NCBI GenBank assembly: GCA_017302935.1
Contig: JAFLBT010000006.1
Coordinates: 1-40,154, forward strand
Origin: Flavobacteriales bacterium
GTDB lineage: Bacteria > Bacteroidota > Bacteroidia > Flavobacteriales > Flavobacteriaceae
Direction: 5' to 3'
Length of the DNA stretch: 40,154 bases
Positions 33,601 through 40,154 of this stretch are shown in pieces. The position numbers were made by a program, and so were the translations under genes. Numbering within the stretch: the first letter of the stretch is position 1; each line of letters starts with the position of its first letter. The notes under the pieces are model-generated. The model did no database searches and was not told the DNA's origin. It saw nothing but the letters and a program-made list of their open reading frames with translations.

Positions 33601-34013
33601 TGGCCGTTCACGAACAAAAAGATCCATTATTGATTTATAAGTTTGAAGCGTTCAATTTGTTTAGAGCGATGTTGGACGGGGTAAATAAAGAAGTAATTTC
33701 TTTCTTGTTCAAAGGTGATTTACCTAATCGCAATGAAACCAATATTCAAGAAGCACGTGAGGTTCGCAAAAAAGAAAATTATACAGAAACGAAAGCATCC
33801 ACTGAAATAAATGACGGAGCTCAAGCCAACAGACAAGCCGGAGAAATGGCTAGTCAGCGACCAGCGGTAACCGAAACGATAGTTCGCGAAATGCCAAAAA
33901 TTAACCGAAATGACACGGTTACAGTAAAACATGTGATGAGCGGCAAAACAGAATCCATGAAATACAAAAAAGCGGAAAGCTTGATTGCAAGTGGTGAATG
34001 GGTTTTAGTATAA
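30663..34013 (+). CDS. secA: Protein translocase ATPase SecA
   Basis: SecA drives preproteins through SecYEG; the T9SS cargoes encoded here depend on it for their first export step. Its 1116 residues are typical for Bacteroidetes and longer than E. coli SecA. Nucleotide domain 1 has Walker A [14 protein letters not shown] (about 192-205), [12 protein letters not shown] and Walker B [20 protein letters not shown]. The region of about 330-480 is an insertion between the two parts of this domain. Domain 2 has [30 protein letters not shown] and [20 protein letters not shown]. The tail ends [20 protein letters not shown] without the CxCxSGxxxxxCC/CH zinc motif of proteobacterial SecA. It has a promoter upstream and a terminator downstream. 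Confidence 0.97.
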   Translation: [1116 protein letters not shown]

Positions 34014-34035
34014 ACTTAAATTATAATCATATTTT

Positions 34036-34068
34036 AAAATCCCTGGCACATTAATTGTCAGGGATTTT
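34036..34068 (+). terminator. secA terminator
   Basis: AAAATCCCTGGCA pairs with TGTCAGGGATTTT (34056-34068; one G-T pair) around a 7-nt loop, followed by more T's. Confidence 0.9.
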
Positions 34069-34076
34069 TATATTTG
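34069..34076 (+). promoter_or_regulatory. -7 box overlapping the secA terminator tail
   Basis: TATATTTG, a perfect TAnnTTTG, lies 16 nt before the ATG at 34093. Confidence 0.55.
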
Positions 34077-34092
34077 TTAAAAATCTCATCAC

Positions 34093-34661
34093 ATGAAAAA
34101 TATAGTTTATTTATTTCTTTTGGTTTTTTTGAACGGTTATTCCCAAACGTTGGAGCAATTAAAAATGGAAACTAAAACGTTTTACGATGCTCATTACAAC
34201 ATGGATTTTGATGGTATAGCTGCATTATATCATCCCGGTTATTTTGAAAAAATAACAAAAGAAGAAATAACGGCTAAATTAGATGAACAATTTCAAAATG
34301 ATAAAACAGGAATACGATTCGTTTTTCCAACCATGAATTTTACTTTTGGAACGATACAAGAAATTGAAGGTAAGAAATATTGCGTGATTTATTTAAAAAT
34401 ACGTATCGAGTGAATTTTATCGATAAATTATCGGATGCGGAAATCCAAAAAAACATAGCTTCCTTTCAAACCAATCCTAAAATAAGGTCTGTGAAATATG
34501 AAGCCAAACGCAATAGTTTTTTCATTGAAGAGAATGTGATTTGGGTAGCTGTTTTCCATTCTTCAACCATGGACAAATGGAAATTTATTGAACAAAATTC
34601 AAAATTTCGTTCCTTAGAAGAAGTATTGGCTCCTGAAATTCAAAAACAATTGGGATTATAG
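34093..34661 (+). pseudogene. Secreted protein of unknown function, split by a -1 frame change
   Basis: Two frames form one protein of about 189 residues. The first (34093-34413) has a signal peptide (MKNIVYLFLLVFLNGYSQ) and ETKTFYDAHYNMDFDGIAAL, resembling NTF2/SnoaL-like small proteins. It breaks down after YCVIY. The second (to 34661) continues as KNTYRVNFIDKLSDAEIQKN and ends EIQKQLGL. The frames overlap at T TTA AAA (34392-34398), read in the first frame as T_TTA_AAA. A -1 slip there gives YLKNTYRVNF without a gap. A single lost T in the TTT run (IYFKNTYR) explains it equally well, as would a sequencing error. The function of the family is unknown. It stands alone with a -7 box overlapping the secA terminator. 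Confidence 0.75.
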
Positions 34662-34722
34662 TTTTCTCAAAAAATAAACACTACCTTTACTTTGGTACTT
34701 CAAATAGTATTCCCAAAAAAAT

Positions 34723-34827
34723 ATGGCAAAAGGTCAAGATGCAAAGAAAAACGTAAAAAAAGAGCCTTTAAAAACAGCTAAGGAAAAAAAAGAGGCCAAA
34801 CGTGAGAAGAAAAACAAAAGGGATTAA
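34723..34827 (+). CDS. 34-residue Lys/Glu-rich basic protein
   Basis: The short frame reads MAKGQDAKKNVKKEPLKTAK then EKKEAKREKKNKRD. It is extremely basic, with no hydrophobic segment. Small proteins of this composition (MAKGQDAKK start) are, as I recall, widespread in Flavobacteriaceae. The stop codon is built into the stem of the terminator that follows, supporting a real, separately ended transcript. Nucleic-acid binding is a guess. Confidence 0.65.
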   Translation: MAKGQDAKKNVKKEPLKTAKEKKEAKREKKNKRD

Positions 34828-34842
34828 TTTTTTAATCCCTTT
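34817..34842. terminator. Bidirectional terminator before the LRR T9SS gene
   Basis: A perfect 11-bp stem AAAGGGATTAA / TTAATCCCTTT, loop TTTT, with T-rich sequence on the plus side and A-rich sequence upstream. It lies between convergent genes and contains the small gene's TAA. Confidence 0.85.
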
Positions 34843-34850
34843 CTCTTTTT

Positions 34851-37355
34851 TTACTGTTTCACAAACTTCGACACTCCTACTCCTTTATCAGAATGTACTT
34901 TTACAAAATATGTTCCGGTTAAAAGGTTGGAAACATCTATACTGAGTTGGTTATTATCGTTTGGAATCGCTTGAATTAATTGACCTAAACTATTGAAAAT
35001 TTCAACTGATTTTAAATTGATCGTTTGGCTTTCAATGGTTATGGTTGCACTTGTCGGATTAGGATATAATCTCACAAAATTGGAAAACTCAAAATCAGGA
35101 TTGCTCAACGCTTCAATTGTTGTAGTAGCCGGTTCGGTGATAATCGGGAAATTATAATCAAAATAAATGCTTGCAAAATTAGAAAACGTATCTCCAACGG
35201 TTAAGTTGTTTTTTAATTTGATTTTAAAAGCGATGTAACCATGACGCTCTTCGGATGGTGGAAAAGGCAGTTGAATATTTTCAAAAATAAATTCTACTTT
35301 GTTGCCATTGATTCTGGTCCATTGTTGGTGGCTTGTACTTAAGACAATCAAACTATTCAAATCAAATTTGGATAAATCGATTTCGTCTTTTACCACTACG
35401 TTTTGAGCGAAGAATGTTCCCGTATTTTCAAAACGAATGACATAGTGCACATATTGACCAATTAATTCAGTACTCACCACAGAACCTTCCAAACAGGTTT
35501 TGTCGTTTGGATCAAATGAATTTACCACTTCTTGATTTAAGGTTGACGTATTATCAGAAACCATTTCATCACCGGAAATCGGGTCAATGATTGCCGTGAA
35601 ATTCAACACATCTCCCCCGTTTAGAGCCGGTGTTTCTTGTGGGGAATTCAAATTAAAAGATACTGTAATATATCTGGTTTCAAAAGGTTGCAAATTCGTA
35701 TAATTCCAATTTAAAATATTGGGTTCAATTGAACTTTGAACCGGATTAGCTTCTAAAAAATCCATCACATTGTCCATAAACGTAAGTGAAAAAGAACCGG
35801 AAACCGTTGTGTTGCCTTTGTTTCTGTATACTAATCTGTAAAACGCGTCAAAACCCGGAATTACAGCATCTAAGGGAACAATTACCACTTCAACATCTTG
35901 ATGAACACCATTTGGCGTAACACAGAAATTCTGCGTAAAAGGACTCGTTTGAGCCGGGAAAGTTACTGCTAAACTTGGCGGACTCACATTAAAGTAAGTT
36001 GGGTTTTCAATAATTGGAGTTATGGTATGCGTTCCAGTTTGTACCGGAATAGAATAATCTCCGCTGGTATTAGAGATAATATTTCCTGATACAGAACCAT
36101 TTGTAATGTTGAATTTCATGTTTGGAAAATCCATATCACTTTCATCACAAACGTTGTTTTCCAAATCTAGTTTTGTATTGCCTTGGATGGTATAAAATTC
36201 TCCGCCGGGTACGAAAGAGCAATAGGAATTTACATTTACATCAGGGAAATTTTCAGATAAATAATTTTGAAAATCTTCTATTTGCCATTCATTTACACAA
36301 ATATATTTTAACTCGGGTAGATTTTCGGGATCGGATAATCCACCACCAAAAATTGAATTAATTCCATTTTTCATGTTAATGAATTCTAATAATAAATTAT
36401 CTTTTAAAAGAACACCAGCATATTTAGATTGACTTAAATCAAGACTTTGAATATTTGAGTTAATTAACTCCAACCAATATACATCACAATTTAGTAGTGA
36501 GAAATTGGATATTGGATTATTCTCTATAATTGCATCAATACTACTTTTGATGTTATTTAATTCTAAATTTACTAAAAGTGGATTATTTTTTATAAAGAAG
36601 TCAATTGAATTTGTAGAAATTTGTGAATTTAAACTAACCTGCTCTAAAAGTGGATTTTCTTCAATGGTTAAAAAAGTACCTACAGATGGTAATTCAAATT
36701 GTAGTTCTTGCAGTAAAGGATTATTTTTAAATGAAAAATAACCGCCATCAAAATAACTTGAATTAATAACAACATTTTGAAGTAATGTGTTATGCAAATA
36801 TAATTCCAAAATACCAATGGTATTAGTATCATTATTCAAATTAATTGACTCTAGAGGATTATTATTTAGTTTTAAAACCAAATCAATTAAATTATTATCT
36901 GACATAAACTGACCTAAATTAAAGGAATTTAGTAAATTATTACTTAAATCAATAAAATTTAATACAAAACCATTAGAATTCAGAATTAAATTTTCTTGTA
37001 ATGAAAATTGATTGTTTTCTAGATATAAAAAATCTAAATCATTAATATTCAAATAAGATAAGTTATTATTATTTGCTCTTAATTCTGATAAATTAGAAAA
37101 ACTATTAATCCCTTCCAAACTAGAAATTGATGCATTACTTACATCTAATTTTCTAACCAACAATGCTTCACTTTCTTGAATTTCTCCATCATCATTTGCA
37201 TCAATTTTGATGTTTTGATTGGAGCTGTTTTGTGCAATAGTATTAGAAGGACTTGCTTCCAACAATTTCGCTTTAAAATTCGCATCCGGAATGTTAACAA
37301 TTTGAGCTTCTACTGAAAAGGAAGCCAAGAGCAAAAGAAGTAGATATTTTTTCAT
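34851..37355 (-). CDS. Leucine-rich-repeat surface protein, DUF7619 and T9SS sorting domain
   Basis: This 834-residue secreted protein has a signal peptide (MKKYLLLLLLASFSVEAQ). An EF-hand-like segment follows (KIDANDDGEIQESEALLVRK, about 50-70), suggesting a calcium site. Residues about 70-375 are leucine-rich-repeat-like (LDVSNASISSLEGI, LSELRANNNNLSYLNIND). Carboxypeptidase-regulatory-like and DUF11/DUF7619-type beta domains follow, with DPNDKTCLEGSVVS, YVIRFENTGTFFAQNVVVKD and FDYNFPIITEP. The end is a T9SS type A domain: VRLYPNPTSATITIESQ, EIFNSLGQLIQ, IDVSNLLTGTYFVKV. It is probably displayed or secreted and may function in adhesion; no enzyme motif is seen. Confidence 0.88.
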   Translation of the reverse strand: MKKYLLLLLLASFSVEAQIVNIPDANFKAKLLEASPSNTIAQNSSNQNIKIDANDDGEIQESEALLVRKLDVSNASISSLEGINSFSNLSELRANNNNLSYLNINDLDFLYLENNQFSLQENLILNSNGFVLNFIDLSNNLLNSFNLGQFMSDNNLIDLVLKLNNNPLESINLNNDTNTIGILELYLHNTLLQNVVINSSYFDGGYFSFKNNPLLQELQFELPSVGTFLTIEENPLLEQVSLNSQISTNSIDFFIKNNPLLVNLELNNIKSSIDAIIENNPISNFSLLNCDVYWLELINSNIQSLDLSQSKYAGVLLKDNLLLEFINMKNGINSIFGGGLSDPENLPELKYICVNEWQIEDFQNYLSENFPDVNVNSYCSFVPGGEFYTIQGNTKLDLENNVCDESDMDFPNMKFNITNGSVSGNIISNTSGDYSIPVQTGTHTITPIIENPTYFNVSPPSLAVTFPAQTSPFTQNFCVTPNGVHQDVEVVIVPLDAVIPGFDAFYRLVYRNKGNTTVSGSFSLTFMDNVMDFLEANPVQSSIEPNILNWNYTNLQPFETRYITVSFNLNSPQETPALNGGDVLNFTAIIDPISGDEMVSDNTSTLNQEVVNSFDPNDKTCLEGSVVSTELIGQYVHYVIRFENTGTFFAQNVVVKDEIDLSKFDLNSLIVLSTSHQQWTRINGNKVEFIFENIQLPFPPSEERHGYIAFKIKLKNNLTVGDTFSNFASIYFDYNFPIITEPATTTIEALSNPDFEFSNFVRLYPNPTSATITIESQTINLKSVEIFNSLGQLIQAIPNDNNQLSIDVSNLLTGTYFVKVHSDKGVGVSKFVKQ

Positions 37356-37462
37356 AGCAATTGATTTTTAACCAAATAAACTTGAAATTTTAGTCTTTAT
37401 TAGGCGAAGTGAATATTCCGTAAAAGAACTTTATTCTTTAAGATGCATTTAACACGAAAAGG

Positions 37463-37510
37463 TTGCCTTAAATTTACAAAAAAAGTTATAAACAATTGAT
37501 TTTAAGGCAA
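37463..37510 (-). terminator. Inverted repeat at the end of the GlcD-like gene
   Basis: TTGCCTTAAA (37463-37472) and TTTAAGGCAA (37501-37510) are perfect complements with a 28-nt loop. The stop codon is within one arm. There is no clear T-run after it on the minus strand, so termination is uncertain. Confidence 0.35.
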
Positions 37511-38896
37511 AATTTTACCGGGATTTAATATTCCATTGGGGTCAAAAACATATTTTAACCGCTCCATCAATTCTAAATGAGGTTTCGAAAAAGCAATATC
37601 CATAAAGTCTTTTTGTACAAAACCAATACCGTGTTCGCCGGATAACGTACCGTTTAGAGAAACGGTTAATTCAAAAATTTCCCGAATGCCTTTGGGTACT
37701 TCTGTTTTCCAATTTTCATCGCTTAGATTTCCTTTGATGATGTTTACATGTAAATTTCCATCACCGGCATGACCATAACAAACCGATTGAAAACCATATT
37801 TTTTTCCGATGGATTTTATGCCTTCTAACAATTTTGGCAATTCATATCGCGGAACAACGGTGTCCTCTTCTTTGTAAACCGAATTGGCTTTCACTGCTTC
37901 CGCCACACTGCGACGCATTTTCCACAAGGCCTTTTTTTCATCTTCGGTATCGGCAAAAAGAATGTCATCAATTTGAAATTGTTCTACCACTGTCATGATT
38001 TTTTCAGCTTCTGACATCAAAATTTCAGGATAATTTCCATCGACTTCAATCAATAAATGAGCTTGAATATCTTCTTTCACTTGAACGTTCAACCCTTCTA
38101 CAAATTGAAGTGTCCAATCAATGGCATCGCGTTCCATAAATTCCAACGCACTGGGCACAATTCCGGCTCTGAAAATGGCTGAAACGGCTTCACACGCTTC
38201 ATTGGCTTTGTAAAACGGTACCAACATTAAAACGTTATGCGTATTTTTAGGAAGTAATTTTAATACAATTTTTGTAACGATTCCCAGCGTTCCTTCGCTC
38301 CCCACCATCAATTGTGTGAGATTGTATCCAGTTGAATTTTTTAAGGTATTGGCTCCCGTCCAAATGATTTCTCCGGTTGGTAAAACCACTTCTAAATTCA
38401 AAACATAATCTTTGGTAACGCCATATTTTACAGCTCTTGCACCGCCGGAATTTTCGGCAACATTTCCGCCAATGAAACAACTTCCCATGCTACTGGGGTC
38501 AACCGGATAGAATAATCCTTTTTCAGCTACAGCCTCGCGTAACACTTGCGTAATCACACCGGGTTCGGTGATAACTTGTAGATTTTGCTCGTCAATTGTT
38601 AGAATTTTATTGAAACGTTCCATCGAAAGTCCGATTCCGCCTTGAACGGATAATGCTCCGCCACTCAAACCCGTACGAGCTCCGATTGGAACAACCGGAA
38701 TTTTATATTGATTGGCAATTTTTAGAATTTCGGAAATTTCTAAAGCTGATGATGGTTTTATTACCACATGTGGTGGAAAAACATAATCTTCGGTTTCATC
38801 ATGACCGTAGTGATTTCGGGTTTCTTCATCGGTAAATACAAATGATTGACCAACGATATTTTCTAATTTGAATATAATTTCGGAATTGAGTTGCAT
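37502..38896 (-). CDS. FAD-linked oxidase (GlcD / D-lactate dehydrogenase family)
   Basis: This 464-residue flavoprotein is of the PCMH-type FAD-binding oxidase family containing glycolate oxidase subunit GlcD and D-lactate dehydrogenases. The FAD domain (about 35-215) has HVVIKPSSALEISEILKIAN, VVPIGARTGLSGGALSVQGG, FYPVDPSSMGSCFIGGNVAE and TLGIVTKIVLKLL. The C-terminal FAD-oxidase domain has VCYGHAGDGNLHVNI and ends SGEHGIGFVQKDFM and FDPNGILNPGKILP. It oxidises a 2-hydroxy acid to the keto acid, but glycolate versus D-lactate versus D-2-hydroxyglutarate cannot be told. GlcE/GlcF are absent, favouring a single-subunit D-lactate-type enzyme. It lies 32 nt after the AEC transporter, probably in an operon. 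Confidence 0.9.
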   Translation of the reverse strand: MQLNSEIIFKLENIVGQSFVFTDEETRNHYGHDETEDYVFPPHVVIKPSSALEISEILKIANQYKIPVVPIGARTGLSGGALSVQGGIGLSMERFNKILTIDEQNLQVITEPGVITQVLREAVAEKGLFYPVDPSSMGSCFIGGNVAENSGGARAVKYGVTKDYVLNLEVVLPTGEIIWTGANTLKNSTGYNLTQLMVGSEGTLGIVTKIVLKLLPKNTHNVLMLVPFYKANEACEAVSAIFRAGIVPSALEFMERDAIDWTLQFVEGLNVQVKEDIQAHLLIEVDGNYPEILMSEAEKIMTVVEQFQIDDILFADTEDEKKALWKMRRSVAEAVKANSVYKEEDTVVPRYELPKLLEGIKSIGKKYGFQSVCYGHAGDGNLHVNIIKGNLSDENWKTEVPKGIREIFELTVSLNGTLSGEHGIGFVQKDFMDIAFSKPHLELMERLKYVFDPNGILNPGKILP

Positions 38897-38928
38897 ACTT
38901 TATTTTTAAACCAATAAAGGTAAAAAAA

Positions 38929-39840
38929 TTATAGCAATGAAAGTAGCCAATACCAAAAAGCTAAGGTTAAAAATGAAAGCGGAATTCCGATACCTATCAT
39001 CATGCTACTCAATTTTGGTTTTAACCCATAAGTAGAAGCCAAAATCGCTCCGGTAATCATGGGAGCCATCGCTGATTCCATGATGGAAACATTGACAATC
39101 AATCCTTCGCCACTCAAAATAAATTTGTATAAAACCAAGAAAAACAAAGGCGTAATCATCAATTTAAAGAACAATCCTAACGCTAAAAAATTCCAATGTT
39201 GACTTTTTTTATCAATCTTCAATTGTAATCCTACAGAAACTAAAGCAATTGTTGAAACCGTTCCTCCTACTTTTTGAAAAACAGTTTGTAGCATATCGGG
39301 TAAATCTATGTTCAAGACATTAAGCAAACAAGCCAACACAAAAGCGATAAAAGGTGGAAAAAATAGAATTTTTTTGATAATCGCTTTCGAATCGACTTCC
39401 CCTTTTGAAAAAACAGAGGCAACAGTTACTCCTAAAGTAGCCAACACCACAAATGAACCGGGTTGATCAACAATGATTGCCGTTTGTAAACCTTCTTGAC
39501 CAAATAAAGCTTCAATTACAGGAAATCCAACAAACGAAGTATTTCCCAATCCTCCGGTTAATATCAAACATCCGGTAAGCTTTTTGGACCATCCGAGCCA
39601 TTTACCTAAGCTGTAAAAAAACAAAAACGACAATCCAAATCCGAGCCATGCTACACCAATTGGAAACAATAATTTTGAAGAAATTTCAATTTTCGGAATG
39701 TAATACAATGCTAAAGCCGGAAGTGAAATATAAATTACAAAATGGTTTAGAGCCACATATCCGTTTTTGGGAAAACTTTTGAGAAATTGCAGTCCAAAAC
39801 CAATCGCTAAACAAAGAAAAATTAAAATGATATTTTCCAT
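38929..39840 (-). CDS. AEC-family transporter (auxin efflux carrier fold)
   Basis: This is a 303-residue inner-membrane protein with about ten hydrophobic segments in two halves. Conserved features include FVIYISLPALALYYIPKI, GGLGNTSFVGFPVIEALFG and MESAMAPMITGAILASTYGL. Family members export or import organic anions such as malate or auxin-like acids. Its operon partner, a 2-hydroxy-acid oxidase, suggests transport of a related hydroxy or keto acid, which is inference. It has a consensus promoter 14 nt upstream and diverges from meaB. Confidence 0.87.
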   Translation of the reverse strand: MENIILIFLCLAIGFGLQFLKSFPKNGYVALNHFVIYISLPALALYYIPKIEISSKLLFPIGVAWLGFGLSFLFFYSLGKWLGWSKKLTGCLILTGGLGNTSFVGFPVIEALFGQEGLQTAIIVDQPGSFVVLATLGVTVASVFSKGEVDSKAIIKKILFFPPFIAFVLACLLNVLNIDLPDMLQTVFQKVGGTVSTIALVSVGLQLKIDKKSQHWNFLALGLFFKLMITPLFFLVLYKFILSGEGLIVNVSIMESAMAPMITGAILASTYGLKPKLSSMMIGIGIPLSFLTLAFWYWLLSLL

Positions 39841-39854
39841 TGAGATTTAAAATT

Positions 39855-39883
39855 CAAAAATACGTTTTTGAGCATAAAAACAA
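39855..39883 (-). promoter_or_regulatory. AEC-GlcD operon promoter (TTG-N18-TATTTTTG)
   Basis: On the minus strand TTG (39881-39883), 18-nt spacer and TATTTTTG (39855-39862) match the consensus fully, 14 nt before the ATG. Confidence 0.8.
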
Positions 39884-39940
39884 TTGAAATAAACCAATAC
39901 ATTTTTCTTTTTTGTAACTTTACCTTTCAATTTAATTGTT

Positions 39941-40154
39941 GTGGCTCAAAAATCTTCAAAAACATCTGCTTTGCAGGAGAAAGATGGTGTAATGCAACCG
40001 GAAACGGTCAATTCTAATTCCGTTAAGCTAATTCAACAATTCCGTAGAAAAAGTAGTACTGCAGAAGAGTTAGTTCAAGGAATTTTAAAAGGAAATATTA
40101 CCGATTTAAGCCGAGCCATTACCTTAGTAGAGAGCACCAATCCCGAGCATTTAA
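39941..40154 (+). CDS. meaB: Methylmalonyl-CoA mutase-associated GTPase MeaB (5' part)
   Basis: Only the first 71 codons are in the window. The N-terminal region contains EELVQGILKGNITDLSRAIT followed by LVESTNPEHL, a hallmark of the MeaB/ArgK G3E GTPases before their P-loop. MeaB protects and reactivates adenosylcobalamin-dependent methylmalonyl-CoA mutase. GTG at 39941 is the only plausible start in frame (VAQKSSKTSALQEKDGVMQP); no upstream ATG exists. It diverges from the AEC gene with about 100 bp between. It completes a propionate/B12 theme with the carboxylase operon and PduO. Confidence 0.88.
   Translation, partial: MAQKSSKTSALQEKDGVMQPETVNSNSVKLIQQFRRKSSTAEELVQGILKGNITDLSRAITLVESTNPEHL

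Noticed and set aside
34380-34661. A separate second gene at the end of the frameshifted locus
   Set aside because: It lacks a start region or signal and continues the upstream protein exactly, so it is the other half of one gene.

Overview
The window looks like chromosome of a Flavobacteriaceae member (Flavobacterium or a close relative). It is AT-rich. Many genes are preceded by the Bacteroidetes -7 box TAnnTTTG, and I see no clear Shine-Dalgarno sequences. Two secreted proteins end in type IX secretion (T9SS) sorting domains, and lineage-typical genes are present (BshC, DUF4295, an OmpP1/FadL-type porin). Apart from the first ~95 bases, it reads as core, vertically inherited DNA. I see no phage, insertion sequence, CRISPR array, tRNA or rRNA. 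No stretch over 300 bases lacks a gene.

Layout: 1-426 is a proS start cut at a chimeric junction. 527-3004 is a Trp/Gly-repeat lipoprotein and a FadL-type porin. 3110-4743 is rimO and a DUF465 gene. 4800-8337 (minus) is a three-subunit propionyl-CoA-type carboxylase. 8488-12151 (minus) is a cobalamin-type radical SAM protein and a T9SS cargo. 12292-14397 is bshC and ndk. 14560-16741 is a DUF721 gene, a lipoprotein, a serine hydrolase and a small membrane protein. 16741-19716 (minus) is cinA-rpmB-rpmG-DUF4295-ftsY. 19974-24730 (minus) is Hpt, an FAH-family enzyme, an exonuclease, a lipoyl E2 and a glycosyltransferase. 24912-30557 is an ABC-F protein, a methyltransferase, a LolD-like ATPase, a small membrane peptide, an ATP-grasp enzyme, a PduO adenosyltransferase and a DUF2795 gene. 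30663-34661 is secA and a frameshifted gene. 34723-40154 is a small basic protein, an LRR T9SS cargo, a GlcD-like oxidase, an AEC transporter and the start of meaB.

Functional links: the carboxylase makes methylmalonyl-CoA, PduO makes adenosylcobalamin, and MeaB protects methylmalonyl-CoA mutase. The window therefore holds three parts of one propionate/B12 pathway at separate loci. SecA, FtsY and the T9SS cargoes belong to protein export.

The least ordinary content is a set of short tandem repeats with strict periods of 7, 8 or 9-10 nt. Heptamer arrays of about five units sit in frame inside three enzyme genes. Octamer arrays end a few bases before the start codons of cinA, the FAH gene and pduO. 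Nonamer-type arrays form large hairpins. A separate structured element of about 145 bp lies upstream of cinA. A two-frame gene at 34093-34661 is joined exactly by a T TTA AAA heptamer.
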